Shown: positions 25,101 to 38,024 of the stretch, piece after piece
Numbering within the stretch: position 1 is the stretch's first letter
Layout: every line of letters starts with the position of its first letter
Assembly: GCA_950022655.1 (NCBI GenBank)
Contig: OX465579.1
Span: 132,960,118-133,024,117, forward strand
From: Alentia gelatinosa
Taxonomy: Eukaryota; Annelida; Polychaeta; Phyllodocida; Polynoidae
Direction of reading: 5' to 3'
DNA: 64,000 nt
Position numbers and translations under genes: made by a program
The notes under the pieces: model-generated
The model's database searches: none
What the model saw: only the letters and a program-made list of their open reading frames with translations
Told to the model about the DNA's origin: nothing

Positions 25101-25243
25101 TTTATAAACTGCCGACCGCTCTGAATCTACAAAATATGTGCCGCATTGTGATTCTACAACACTTCGATCAGTCTTTCCTGCCCGACCTGCCACTGCCGCT
25201 TAAGCTCATCAACTACCTGCACTTCCGGCCTGAGTTTGATTGA
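22129..25243 (+). CDS. SOCS-box protein, predicted Cullin-5 substrate receptor (2 exons)
   Basis: Exons are 22129-22291 and 24132-25243. The donor G|GTACGT and the acceptor TTTCTCCAG join in phase 1 without a stop, giving about 424 residues. The C-terminus is a SOCS box: BC-box-like NLQNMCRIVI (about 386-395, Elongin C contact) and LPLP (about 407-410) within a Cul5-box pattern, ending LINYL. In known SOCS-box proteins this recruits Elongin B/C and Cullin-5 for ubiquitination. Residues about 100-380 are rich in short beta-like blocks (for example SIYVFSGET, FSNCGNRMALV) that suggest a WD-like propeller for substrate binding; that fold is inference. The first 55 residues are Ser/Glu-rich and look disordered. 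The start is uncertain: tandem ATGs at 22129 and 22132, or an upstream in-frame ATG at 21973. Exon 2 is GC-rich against an AT-rich neighbourhood. Further 5' exons cannot be excluded. Confidence 0.8.
22292..24131 (+). other. Intron of the SOCS-box gene
   Basis: It begins GTACGT and ends TCTTTCTCCAG. It is AT-rich, with no coding signal or defined repeat seen. The length, 1840 bases, is normal for an invertebrate. Confidence 0.75.
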
Positions 25244-28028
25244 CAGCGCACCCTTCGTGTGAACCGCATCACGACGCGACTATGCCCCTGACAGAGGCCA
25301 AAAAATAGATAATTCAACTAAAAATTCAACTGCGGGGTTATCCCCAAATGTATGCCTTTTTTTATCAATATCCGCATATAATGTTCAGCTTCGGATGGCA
25401 ATGTTGAAGGTCTTTTTTTCTAGATGTGGTGGAAACGCTTGGTAACTTGTAAATACTCATATAGATAATGTGATTGCAGTATATAAGGGTTCATTTCTAA
25501 CAGACCAAAACTGGATCTTGCTCAGTCTTAAATAGATAAACATTTTGCCCCAGGGTCTCCACCCATGTAGAGAAGTAAACCTAGACGTATTGAAAGCAAC
25601 TGTGATTGGTAGTAAGCTAGCCTGGCGTGCTTTACTAAAGATGGTTTACTGTGGTGAGTGATTGCTTTAAAGTGGATTAAATTAAGTGTATAGCGCCAAA
25701 CGTCATTTAGTGTGAGCCAAACGTATCCTAAAAGAAAGGTAAATAATTGGCTTGGATAGAGAAGTTACACTGAAGTTACCCATCTCTGTGAATTTTGTAA
25801 TTTTAAAGGAGGAGGTCAAAATACTTTCAAGGTGGTAAATAATGTAGGATATATGGCGGATGTTGGATAAATTGTTGCAAATAATGGTGCTTAAATGAAA
25901 TATGCATAGGCATTTCAGAGGACTATTGTCTATGTTGACTGACTCAAAAAATGTGCCCAAACTTTGCAATATGTTATTAAGATATAAAATGAGTGTAGTA
26001 ATATTGTATAATGAGATCCTGTGCGAAATTGGTCCTAAATGCAACATTGGTACAGAACCAATTTAGATGATAACAGTATGGACTAACCCATAAGACGGTT
26101 TGTAGCTAGACCATAGGGAAAAGATTAACTGGGTTGCTTTATGCGCCCGATAGGTAAAGAATGGATATATATGATGTGATTGATCCGCAGCCTATTTTTG
26201 TTACAGTCATATTCCTTGCCCCATACTGCTGTCGAAAGACTCCATACCTTGACCAATGCAAGACCACTATAGCATGAAGCTGCAAGCACAAACTGAACGT
26301 ATATTTATTCTAAGAAACCTTGCCTCTGAATTGCAATAACAATAGCACATGATTATAATTTACGACTCAGAACTTCAGTTGAGGGTTCTTAGATATTAGG
26401 GTTTGATGATAGTTATGTTTACCTCTGTGGTATTCAAGAAAAGAAAGATGCTAATAGTTAATGGATAGGTCACGGTTATCATTAACCTTTTATTTTTAAT
26501 GGTATCCTACTTAAAATTATCCAATCAGGTAAAATATGAATGAATCATGAATGATGGTCACTGTGTCTATCTGTAAGAAAATGTGCGGAACATTTTATAT
26601 ATGTATATGAATAAATATGTCGTTAATATTATTCACTAAAGGTGACAAGGCTAGAGTGTAAATGAACATTGGTCCAGTGCATTTCAGAAGAGCACTCCAA
26701 ATTCTATGAATATAAGAGAATATTTTTGCCACATTAATCAGGAGATTGTCCCAGAAAAGAGTTAGTTGTGCAATGAAGATTCCGAACTGATAATTACAAC
26801 AGTTAATTAGACTTTGAGAATTAAAACTCGTGTTCATTCTTTAAATTTATATCGATATGGTATATACATATGATTTATTGTATAAAACTTACTGTTTGTA
26901 GCTTTTCAAATACACGAATGATATCCTATGAGCTCTAAAATATTCTTAATATTTTCAACAAATATGGAATATTGGAAAGGAATTGTAACCTAATGATCAT
27001 TTAGTTATCATTTTGGCTCACCTTATACCTTTGCTGGGGTTCTGGAATTTCTTTCCTCAGATATTAGTAATATTTAAAGTTTCATTGAGGTGTGCCGTCA
27101 AAAGCTTTCACTGGATATGCAGTGGTGTTAGTACACTCATATAGAGTACTGGATTTCCGAAATATAATATTTCAAAGACAGTTGCAAAAATAAATTAAGA
27201 GAATGAACAAAAATAACAAAGCCATTGGACGGTCTTTGCAATCTTAACTGATTGCATCACATTCCGCCTCGGCTTTGGGCAGTGAATGCAAAATTTCGAG
27301 AAAAGAAAATGGAATAATTATTTTCGGTGTATTATACTTGCTTCTTTTTTTTCTGGGAAACTGAAACATAGGTGTTATTCAGTGAAAATGAATCCCTCCA
27401 AAAACATTGGGAGTGGATTTGCCTATGAATAAAACACCTAATATAGGTTATCTTCATTTTTATAATATGATAAGATAATATATGTCTAGTATTATAATAG
27501 AACGTATAGCGCCTTAGTTTCGTATAAAGGAGTCTTAAAAGTAAATTAACAGAAGTTGCGGCAATTGCTAAACCTAATGCAATATTCAATAATAAAAACT
27601 CCAGTTTTAGTTTCTGATTACATTCAACATTCGTTCTATCAATTTGTATTTCAAAGTGGATAAGCTTCATCTGATATACATATCCCAGTACAGCCAAAAG
27701 GTTTAATACCTATAATCAATGTATACGACATTATTTATAAAGGCTTTTAAATTGTTTATAGAATTATGTTATTTAATATTGCAGATCATAATATGTTGCT
27801 ATATACCTATGCATGATGTGTCTATAGAGCTTGAGCTTCACTTTTGAAATAGGGCATTTTCTTATAAATTCATAGTTAAGTATCATGTAATTATAGTTCA
27901 ACTTAACGAGACAGTTTAAAAATATCAGGCAGTGATGAGCAATCACCTTCCAATTTGTACATTAAAGATCTGTCTATAGGATTTTATAATAAACCAGTCA
28001 TCTAGCCAAGATAATTGTTTTTAAGCGT
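25244..28028. other. 3' UTR of the SOCS-box gene, then AT-rich intergenic
   Basis: The 3' UTR must start at 25244, but its end is not clear: AATAAA occurs near 26609, and an ATTAAA variant lies near 25676. A 121-codon - strand frame at 27332-27697 is AT-driven and unrecognised. No repeats could be delimited. Confidence 0.4.
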
Positions 28029-28136
28029 TTATTAACTTCTGTTATGTTAACAGTTCCTTAAGTGAAACAATGAGTACTCTTGATGTAGTACCCATTGTTT
28101 CACTGGAAGAACCGTTAACATAACAGAAGTGAATAA
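28029..28136. mobile_element. Hairpin MITE, about 108 bp
   Basis: Two arms of about 48-50 bp are near-complementary (TTATTAACTTCTGTTATGTT start, AGTGAAACAATG inside) around a loop of about 10 nt at 28077-28086. It is a compact foldback element with no coding capacity. Confidence 0.85.
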
Positions 28137-30149
28137 AGGCTTTAAAAAGAAGTTGCAGAAGTTGTTTACCTTTTTGTTAAAAAGAAACATAAGGGCGTCT
28201 CCCTAAATTTCCCATTTCAAATTACAATATGAAGTAGAAATTACATTTTCCAGTAAGCAAATTGAAAAGGCCATATAAGGTTTATTATGTATGCCTTCAA
28301 CATAATTACTTACACGTATGTGGCAAAAGACGCGCATCTTACAACCATTGCGTCCTCGTGAAAACGCATGAAATAAAGTAAGTAGTATAAAGATTTCCAG
28401 TTTCCAGTGTGCCATGTTTTTGAAACTTTTATGCAATCATCATTGTTGTTATGGCAAAGGGACACACGTTTGTTAATTTAACATCAAATAAGGGTATATA
28501 ATGGGGCCAATTATCAGAACTGAAGTAGAAATTAGAAGGAGACAGTTCATGTAGGTTTTGTGCCGCTAAAGCTATGGTATGGTATTTTCACTGCCTATCA
28601 CGAAGCATTTCTTTGGACCAAAAAACAATTCTTGCTGTGAAACGCATGATGTATTAATACATGTGTATATGCTGAAACCTGTAAACCCATGTTTAAGTTA
28701 CTGTATCTATACGTAATGATTGCCTCACCTCAATTTCAATACATTGCCTCTATATTTCTTTTTATTAGAATAGCTGATTCAACGACATGATAATAATCAG
28801 AAAATTCAAGTTTATATATGTATAAAGCCCAATGCACACCTTGAGATTTTCTCCGTTTTCAGGAGAAAAGTCCCCTTGCATGAGATGCCACATTTTTTCC
28901 TTGGAATATTGTAAAACCCACTTTTCAACCCGCTGAGGGGGAAACTCTCTTGAGACTTTCAAAACAAAAATCTTTGATATTTTTCCTGACGATATTGTAC
29001 CTTGGACGCTACCTCCTGCTGGGCGGGCCGCCGGTCCATTTCCGGAGCTCCTTTCGGTCCTTCTCTTTTATTTATTATTTTTAAATATTTGGTCTTGATA
29101 TACAGTGAATTACGCATTTCTAGTTTTAATCTACATAGTGTAATGTATGTCTCAATATCATAACTTGATACATGTTTTAATAACAAGCCGATTATAATTA
29201 ACAAAAATTGAAATAATGAATGAAATTGAAATAATGAATACATCTAGCAAAATTATATTCAATTTGTTCATGTATAGAATTGTAAATTACCTACTCGGCA
29301 GTGGAGCCTACACCCGCTGTGCAGACAGACATCCAAGGGGCAGAAGTCGACAACCTTTTCCCCTCCCCTTCTGTGAAAAGGGCAGTTGATTGCGATCTTT
29401 CACCTCCCAAATCACAAGCATATTGCAAGGGGGGAAATCGCTTGGTGTGCTTTGGACGTAACGGTATTGATACTAATGAAGTTAACTGGCTTTGCAGTGG
29501 TGAATTATGTGTTACAGATGTTATTTATTTTTTAAACAAACCTGTGTTCGTTTTGAATTGCTCAACCCACAGATAACGCACTTATATGGCTATGCATCCC
29601 CTAACACTAAGAGCTGGATTGTATTGAAAACAGGCAAATGTTGCCTTATGCCTTCCAAGATACGTGTGTGTATATAAATAGGCATGTATGTATACATATA
29701 TGAATACGTATACACGTGTTGATATACATGTACATATATATATATATCTTGCCTTTAGGCCAAAACTGTCTTTTATTACATTGTTATTGAAAAGTAGAAT
29801 ATTCATAAAGTGAAGCGTACATCGCGTCGTTCAGCGTAACAATATCTAAATAACTGAGAACAATGGAAACGTAGAGTAACTGAGGAGAATGAAACGGGAA
29901 GCTCTACATTCAGTACATTGAGTATTTTTTCAATTATATATATGTGTAAAACAGAACAGGTGCAGTAAATTAATTACGTTACTCGAGGTATTTGAGAGGA
30001 AAAAACTACATTGTCTATTATATGTTACGATCTTCTAAATGTTGAGGGAGGAATTGCATATCACCAGAAAGGAGAGTTTCTGTCTCTGTACTTCTGCTTC
30101 ATTTCCAATACAACAACATACAGATGCTACCACATAAAGGTCTAGTAAA
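28137..30149. other. AT-rich stretch with a GC-rich, possibly exonic island
   Basis: Around 29001-29063 the - strand is GC-rich. An ATG in good context at 29039 (GAAATGG) opens MDRRPAQQEVASK and ends at a good donor, AAG|GTACAAT (29001/29000). A second - strand segment (about 28845-28962) lies between a possible acceptor, TTTTGAAAG, and a donor, CTCAAG|GTGTGC. The intervening gap of roughly 40 bases is very short for an intron. On the + strand 29301-29576 is open but unrecognised. No family can be named, so no gene is called. Confidence 0.25.
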
Positions 30150-30521
30150 TTATCCTACCCCTAATAAAAACGATCCATAGGCATAACATAGGCAAATTTT
30201 ATGCGGCATGCCATGACATAAAGTGCGATTTATGTCTCTAGGGGCATACAAAAAATCGACCAATCAGCAACCAGATTGTGAGCTACTCCGAAAAAATTTC
30301 CGGTTTGACTCAAAAGTTCCGGTTGAACTTCGGTTGGTCGTTCAATCGATATTTATATTTTAGTAATCCAAAAGCATAAAGACGGGGTAGGGTAAATACG
30401 AAACCGAACTCGAGTTAGACTTGTCAGTGTCTATGCCACTCTGGTCAGGTCTGTAGTAATACACGACCTTCCCGTCGTGGCATAAACACTGACAAGCCTA
30501 ACTCTCGTTCAGTTTCTACTA
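30150..30521 (-). repeat. Palindromic module, copy 6 (reverse orientation, tip lost)
   Basis: Read on the - strand: hairpin about 30521-30398 with arms matching copy 5 (AGAAACTGAACGAGAGTTAG and counterpart; TGTCAGTGTTTATGCCAC inside), then a terminal block from TTACCCTACCCC (30395-30384) to ATGCCTATGGATCG...AGGGGTAGGATAA at 30150. The apical part with the GA-GGC-GAA-GCC-GA tip is deleted, leaving a short unpaired loop. Confidence 0.8.
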
Positions 30522-33500
30522 TGTATTTGTGTCCTCTTCATTAGGCCGTTCTGGGTTAATTAGTAACGATATTATATGTACGCATCAAATTGTCATTGTT
30601 AAACTATGAAAGATAAAATGTGTTAATGTATACTGTTTTGAACTATCTGCACTGATGTTTCATATATTTAAGAAATACTTGTAATCGAAGTCCCACATAA
30701 ACAGAAGTATTTGAGATCTATCCCTCTCACAATACCTGTAGTTGCGCCTTCAATGGCGAGCGGCTATTTTGTAAAGTAGAGTGATGGCACGTTCTTTGTA
30801 CTTTCAAGTTGATGTGGATCTGCCCTTGCGCTGTTGGTTCTAGAAATATTCAAAGTGCCTCATAATTTCCTGTTACTGTGACTTCAGATGAGTGCGTATA
30901 GGTTAGATTAAAGTTGGACTTTTTTGTATGATAAATCAGGAGGTGTCCAGTATAACGTATAAATCAATAGTAGTGAAACTATTGTGCACTGTCTTGCAAG
31001 TTAATAACTATGATGTGACACCCACCATGCTGCTCTAGTCAGAGATCTCCCGAAAGATGGTATTAATCATTCATAAATAAATTCTAGTTGAATTAAAGGA
31101 TCTAAATAATATTGTTTGCTCAACAATCCACAACTCATGTATTTGTATAACTAGACGATGTGTGTTGATACTCCTAATATTCATATTGAGGCACCACCAG
31201 ATGAAACCGTTGGACTATACTCTTTAATAGTTGATTATTTCTTAAACTCATTCGAGACAAAATGGGTATTGATACCATGAACGATGATTACAAGACTATA
31301 TTCTTATCAAAAGTTCGTGCATCACCATCACTGCATATAAGAATATTTATGAATGGAAAATATTTTGCGTGTGGTTAATCTATCAGTTACCATTTTAGTT
31401 TCTTGAAATGGATAGAAACAGTTCAGGAGAATAAGGGAGCGTATCATAACTCTTGCACTTATCGCTGCGGTGAAAGCCGGCTGAGCTGAATATGTGATCA
31501 ACAGTTGCTAGAGTAGATATTTTGACACGTGATCATTTCCAACCTCCTACGGTGGACCAGACCAGAAAACGATCCTCTACTGGTCCCTATTTTTCAAAAG
31601 AGAAACTTCAGATGGCAGTGGTAAAAATTGTCAATTCGTTCGGGGAAAAACTTCAGATCCCCATTGGAAAGAAAAAAATTATGGTCCCTTTAGATGTCAG
31701 GTATGGCATCAATTTAACCTGTTGCTGAGGAGTTTTCTTTGAAACGTGCAAAGCAAGAAAACATTTACAATAGGCTAAACACAAAAGCTAGAAAGTTTTA
31801 ATCACCAGATTGGGAGGTAACTAAATGTAGTCGTCTGTTACACATGAATTTATATATTTTGAAGAAAAAAACTTAGAAGGTTAGATAATTTCAGTCCCCA
31901 TCGCCTTTCTTAATTTCAAATATTGCAATACACCAACAAAAGTGCCTCAGAAAAGTAGGTAAGGCCTATTTTGATTTTTGATTATTTACTTGATATTAAT
32001 GTTGGTGATTCCAATTTATCAATCTACAAGGTGCTAAGATTTAGTAGCGTAATTTTAGAATTATACATCTAGTGGTAGCCTATAGCAGTATAAAGCATAA
32101 TACGAACTAGTATGTGAGTATATAAGTAATGATCGGAGACACAAAAAAAGGAAATTTGGTACATTTGAAATAGTTTCATATCGGTGAATTGAATATGTTG
32201 TAACCAGTTTATTGAATTATTGTACTGCAATACATGGTAAGCACGTGAGTTCATCTGTCTTGTAAGCCATGGAGGCAGTATCTGGTAAAGGCTGTTGTAT
32301 CAGTTATGATAAAGTATAATTGCACTATGTGCAGACTGCGCTGTATTACACCATCTATCATGGACACGCATTTCTAGGCTGTTTTCTTTTGTAATACGCT
32401 TTCATGGATCTGGCTATATACATAGTAGGAGTTGTGTACAAGTATATTTTTAAATGCAGATTAGTAAGTACATCTAGGAGGAAACTGCTTGTCTACATTC
32501 CATATCTAAGAGCACCTTATTCCCTAAATCAATCGCGCATATCATAACAGTGGTACTTCCAATAAAGGTTATTACAAGTTTAAGAAAGGATATCTCTATG
32601 TATTTGGTTATCCTTAACTACAATTAATGTCATATATAGCAGGATATCAAAGCATAAAAGTTTTAAAAAATAAAGATTTTGACAAAGCATATATATGAGA
32701 TATGTGTAATATCCATGAGACTTCTTTTTCACTTACTTGAATATACATTTTGTAATGATCGAGTGTCATTGAAGATTGTGTAGCGTGTACATGATTCATA
32801 GCGGAAGATGGGTGCATTTTGATCCTATGATTTACTATTTAATTTCAATGTAAACCTGGCATTGCAGCAATGAAACTTGTCTTATGTGGCACGACTTTCT
32901 GTCCCTGAGAGTATTTTATATATCCGTAGCAGCTGTAATTTGTTGTAATTTGATTGCAGCTAGAACTCACAAATATTTATTTAAAGATGGAATAAAGGCT
33001 GATAATTTATAATGCTTGAATATGTGTTGGTTGCATTTCTATCATTAAATGCTACATTCCTGGACAAAACCAACATTACTGATCCTTTACCTACACTAGG
33101 TAGTTTATATTATTGGTCTAAAATGAAAGCTACAGCTATTTGTATTTTTATAATATTACTTTGTTTACAGATATTGTGAACGGACACAAAGGGGGCGGAT
33201 TGGCTGAATGGATAGATGATTATGGAAGTGGGTAGCTAAACAGAAAGGAGATTGACAGGAAGGTAATAGAATAGGCATATGCATAATGTATAATACATGT
33301 CACAATCAGCAATGGATACAATAAGGCAGAATAATAGTTCATTTGATAGAATGCGGACCTCTGGATGTGTGTTACCTGCGTGTCTGTCATCATGGAACGT
33401 CTTCCTAGTTCCCAGACACCGATTAAAATCCAATGGCGCTAAAGCCGAAAACACATCAAGTAAGAAACGCAGCGATTTCCGGAATCGCTAATAAAAAGTG

Positions 33501-35384
33501 GTGTGTACGTGAGATTTTATTTCATAGTAAATATCTCCCACCGGTAATTTAGATGTTGAATGAGACTTTTCTTGGCAGGTGAAATTTGACTTTAAGTCTC
33601 TGATGTTGCGAGGTCATCCTTAGTGTGCTTAACTAAAGATTTTAACAGAATAACAACATCCTCGTCATTCCAAATAAAAGCCTCTGTATCCTGAGCGTGC
33701 AAAGTCTGTGTCCTCTGTGCCATTGCCAATGCCAATCAACATAAGTCTTAAAAGTAAGCTTCCTATAATCAAGAGAACGAAACAGGGACCACTCTTTAAA
33801 GCTGAAAGACGGGAACAACTCCTAATGATTTTCTTTTTAGAGCGTGCTTGCACGCGCTAAATACATCATCTAGAGGCTAGAGTGGTCACATTGAACTTTC
33901 AGTGTGCTTCCAGAAAACTATCCCTTTACTATCTACATGCTGTTCACTGTAATAGTGAGAACAGAGCAGGGAGCCAGTGTTTCAGGGTCTTAGAGGCGTA
34001 CCTAGCTGACCATGACCAATCACTCAAGACCAAAAATACCTGATTGACCCACTGGTGTTTGATATGTTTGGATCCTAGACTCAGGCAGATGAAGTAATAG
34101 CACGTTGACTGCGTGCAAGAGGGTTACAGAAAACTATCCATAGACTGAATCTAACCCAAACCTTTTAATTGTTATTCATTTATTATTGCACGCTCATTCA
34201 TCCATGATGAACATCCTGTTTGCTCCTAGTTATATATAGTGCCGCCCTCTCACACAATGAGAGGGCGTCCTGTGTGTAGAGCGGTCAGTGCACCTGGCAC
34301 GTATCGCTCACGATGCACCACCCCATGCTACAGTCGTCGCTATGCGTGGTACATAGGGACCAGACCCAGGGGAATGGTGGCCAGTTCACAGTGTGGGACC
34401 CTGCAAGCTACAGGTGGGCCATTGTAGGTAAATTCCACTTGCGTACACAGAGATACAACACTGACGCAGGGAGATACACAGACAGATAAAGATACACAGA
34501 GTCCATACATACCTTCCCCCACCCACCACCACCCACCAGTCATTCCTGTAAGTGAACATGGATTCATAGTGAGTAGCGATTACATCCTGTATGAGGGTTT
34601 TAAACACATACACATAAATACACTACCACACAGAGATATAGACAGATAGAGAGATACAGATAAACACAGGTACACCGACAGACAGATATCTGCACACAGA
34701 GACAACGACATGCACTGTATGATATAAACAGACTTACAGTCTCATAGACTCATACACCTACACTTTCAGATACAGACATATATCTCTCTCTCTCAGTTTG
34801 TATACATGTAAGAAAGCATGCAACACACAGTAGTATCATCCTGAGTAATTGACTATCTGTGTTGTTAACTAATTATTTTTAACTATTGTACTTACACTAC
34901 TGTATACATGTAATGCTGTTATGTCCTCCTCAGCCTTAGTACAGGGTAGTACACCCATGGCAATTTGTCTACTCTCACAGTAAGACATACTGTGATCATG
35001 ACCTGAGAGAGACCTCAGGTATCTTAAGTCCACTGCAGGGCTTGAAGTGTGTTGTGAATGCCTCAAACTCTCCAGGTATGAATTAGTACAAGGTACCAGA
35101 ATAATGAAGAGTTTCCCAACAGATTGGTTCTGAGTCGGTATCCACTTACCACTCTCCCAGTTGAAAAATGTTTCACTCTACACAGCCTCTGCGCATGTGT
35201 GGGGTGGAGCTTAGTCTCCAGATCAAAGAGCCAACTACAATAACATGGCAAGTCACAAAGCAAACAGATCAATGTGACAGTGGCCTAAATGACTCAAAGG
35301 TGTCATCGGGCAATGTCCACTCAGTCCGAGATCCTGCACGTGACACCACATCTGCTTCGAATGTCTTAATCCTAGGGATACAAG
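30522..35384. other. Gene-poor AT-rich stretch with simple-sequence DNA
   Basis: No recognisable gene is seen. Near 33472-33580 there is a partial copy of the MITE seen complete at 60529-60694 (CGATTTCCGGAATCGC, then ATTTCATAGTAA..ATCTCCCACC). A hairpin GCCCTCTCACACAATGAGAGGGC lies near 34244-34267. From about 34440 to 34790 the DNA is rich in irregular CACAGA/GATACA/GATAGA units. Confidence 0.45.
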
Positions 35385-35473
35385 ATGTATTTAACCATCC
35401 GCTATATATAAATGGCAACATTAAGGAATTGTGTAATAATATGAATAAAGACTTTATTAACATTGGGAAAGAT
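35385..35473 (+). pseudogene. CR1/Jockey-like LINE, 5' part (split by insertion)
   Basis: The frame reads KELCNNMNKDFINIGKD, the block upstream of RT in CR1/Jockey-type LINEs (FN.YF.NIGK.L). The reading frame resumes at 39053 after the L1-like insertion, with the shared NIGKD codons duplicated. Homology further upstream is not certain, so the left end is approximate. Confidence 0.7.
35459..35473 (+). repeat. Left target-site duplication of the LINE insertion
   Basis: AACATTGGGAAAGAT occurs here and again at 39038-39052, directly after the poly(A) tract. The leading A bases could belong to the tail, so the true duplication is 13-15 bp. Confidence 0.9.
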
Positions 35474-35474
35474 A

Positions 35475-37666
35475 GGAAAGGAAAACATCCGTAACTGGAG
35501 GCCCATTACTCTCCTCAATACGGATTATAAGATCCTAACGAAAACTTTGGCAATCAGGCTACAAAAGAGTATTCAGGATCTAATTTTTTCGGACCAGACA
35601 GGCTTCCTGAAGGGAAGATATATAGGGACTAACATTCGTACCGTTAAGGACTGTATTCATTTTGTGAACTCTAAGAAGTTGTCAGCCTTCTTGCTTAATC
35701 TGGACTTTGAGAAGGCCTTTGATTCGGTCAGCTGGGGAGCATTGGGAGACACTCTACGTCTTTTTGGACTTGGTCCCCATTTCAGGGAGTGGATAAAGAT
35801 TATCTATGCTCGGCCAGAAGTCTGCATTTCCAACAATGGCTATCACACTAAATGGTTCCAGCCCTCCAGGGGCACACATCAAGGTTGTTGTATTTCCCCC
35901 TTGTTGTTCATCCTTGTTATTGAGATCTTGGCAATTTCATTGAGAGAAAATCATAGGATTAAAGGAATAAGAATGGCTAAAAGAAAGATAAAGGTCTCTT
36001 TATTCGCTGATGACTTATCAGTCTTAGTCAGGGATGAAGACTCTATCAGAGAAGTAATACAAACAATCCTGAAATTTGGGGAGTTTGTGGGGTTGAAGTT
36101 AAACTACGATAAGTCCAAAATTCTTTTAATAGGGGCACATGATAACTGGGATAGATCAGATTTACCTTTGCAAATAAAAGAATGACAGAAATATTGGGAA
36201 TTAAAATCCAAAATTCGACCTCCGAGGAGGAAGAGTATTCTCTAAATTTCAAAGGGAGGTTAGAAAAGGTACAAAATATTTGCAATCAATGGTCCAACAA
36301 AAGGTTGTCTCTGAAAGGGAAAGTAACTATAGTTAATAGTTTGCTTATCCCCATTTTAATATATCCTATTTCGGTCATTTTTACACCGGACAGGGTCTTG
36401 AGGGAATTTCGCAGGATGACGGATGCGTTCATTTGGCAGAGTAGGGTGAGTAAGGTATCGCACAGGGTGATGTGTCAGGATATTGCTGAGGGAGGCCTGA
36501 AGCTACTGGATTTGTCTGCCATGTATGAGGTCTCTAGGATTAAATGGATAGACAGGTTGTGCAACAATGACTTACAGTTGTGGACACTTTTTGTGAGGGA
36601 GACTCTTTTGATTACAGACTCAATCTTCTCCTTCTTCTTGGAGAAGGTGAGACATAAAATTACTTCAGAAATTTCACCTTTCTATAGACAGCTTCTAAAG
36701 TTATGGAGGAAGTTATATCTCAATCCTCCCAAAAACGAGAGAGAAAGGCAGAATGAATTGATATACAATAACGAGTTTATTAGGAATCGGGAGTTCATAC
36801 AGAGGCAGATAGAACCAATTTGGAGACCAAAGGGTATCTTACAGGTTCGGGACTTGATATCCAAGGGGAGATTTCTGACACCAGAGGAATTAGGGGACAA
36901 GTTTGACTTTCTCTGTACGCCTTCACATGTAAAAAGGCTACAGGGATCTTTTCCTTGGCTAAAGGATTTAACCTTTGAACAAAATGAAAGGAGGGAGAGG
37001 AAGTTGCTGCTCTCTGAGGGAGATGGGGGATCATTCAATGTTCTGGGGTGTCCGACTAAGAAATTATATACTTATCTAACAGGACGAAATAAGACCAAAG
37101 GCCCAGGGCCGGGGCCTGTCAAATGGAGGGAGAATTTGATAGACCTGGAGTGCACAGACAGAGAATGGTCAGGGATCTTCAAGAACATATATAGAGCAAC
37201 TCGCTCTACTAAACTCCAGTCTTTGCATTTCAGGATTCTTAATAGAATAGTTCCTACTAATAATTTTCTCTTCAAGAGAAAGATAATTGACTCACCAGTG
37301 TGTTCTTACTGCAATGACTTAGATGGGATGGAACACTTCTTTTTTGACTGTGAAAAGGTGGCAGTTTTTTTTAATCAGATCAGGAAATGGCTTAAGGCGG
37401 TGGCAGGATGGAACCTGGATTTAAACCCCAGCTTTGTGTTTCTGGGGACCTTTGACACAGGCAGAGAAGCGGAAAGGTATAACTTTATAACTTGTCATAT
37501 AAGGTTCTATATTTACAGACAAAGATTGTTTGGCAACAATCATTTGGACGTATATGAATGGAGTTTAGAATTCAGGAATAGTCTTAATATTGAGAGACAT
37601 ATTTGTAGGTTGGAGAATAAGGAGAACAGATTTAAGAAGTGGGAAAAATTGTGGAAGAAGCTGTAA
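35475..37666 (+). pseudogene. L1/Tx1-like reverse transcriptase (ORF2 C-terminal part)
   Basis: RT blocks appear in order: NWRPITLLNTDYKILTK, DQTGFLKGR, LDFEKAFDSVSW (motif A Asp), GTHQGCCISPLLF, and SLFADDLSVL (motif C, FADD intact). A thumb region follows, then a C-terminal cysteine/histidine motif (CSYCNDLDGMEHFFFDC, the zf-RVT type) and the ILxxK/H-rich tail of L1-Tx1 elements. The frame breaks once, at 36182, where stop and next ATG overlap (ATGA); a single lost A is the simplest explanation. No other stop occurs from 36182 to 37666, so the copy is fairly young. The N-terminal endonuclease is absent. Confidence 0.85.
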
Positions 37667-38024
37667 AGGCGACAGAAGGCGGCCACTAAGTTGAGGACGC
37701 TCCTATCCTGAGACCAAGTTGATGAAGTAAAGAATAAGAGAAGGGGAAGGGAAATATTTCGGCTAAAAACCTTTTTTGTTTTTGTTTTTGTGATGTATTG
37801 TCTTTGTATTCGCCAATGTATTCGCCATTGTACCAATTAAGGTATGCAGGCATTGTATCCGTTGATATATGTAGAGTGTGGCAAGCAGAAGTGACTACAA
37901 CATTATAAGTGCATGTTCTGATTATAGAGGTTGAATTGGATGCTATGACTAATAGATGCTAAATAGTTCACAGATCCAGGAGGGCCAAAAAAAATACAAT
38001 TTTTAATGATTGGCATCACATTGT

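Noticed and set aside
27332..27697. 121-codon - strand frame with a hydrophobic segment
   Set aside because: AT-driven composition and no family resemblance; the hydrophobic run is common in AT-rich random translation.
36179..36188. Programmed stop-start (ATGA) reinitiation between two LINE ORFs
   Set aside because: The overlap lies in the middle of the RT-thumb region, where related elements have one continuous ORF; a single-base loss is simpler.
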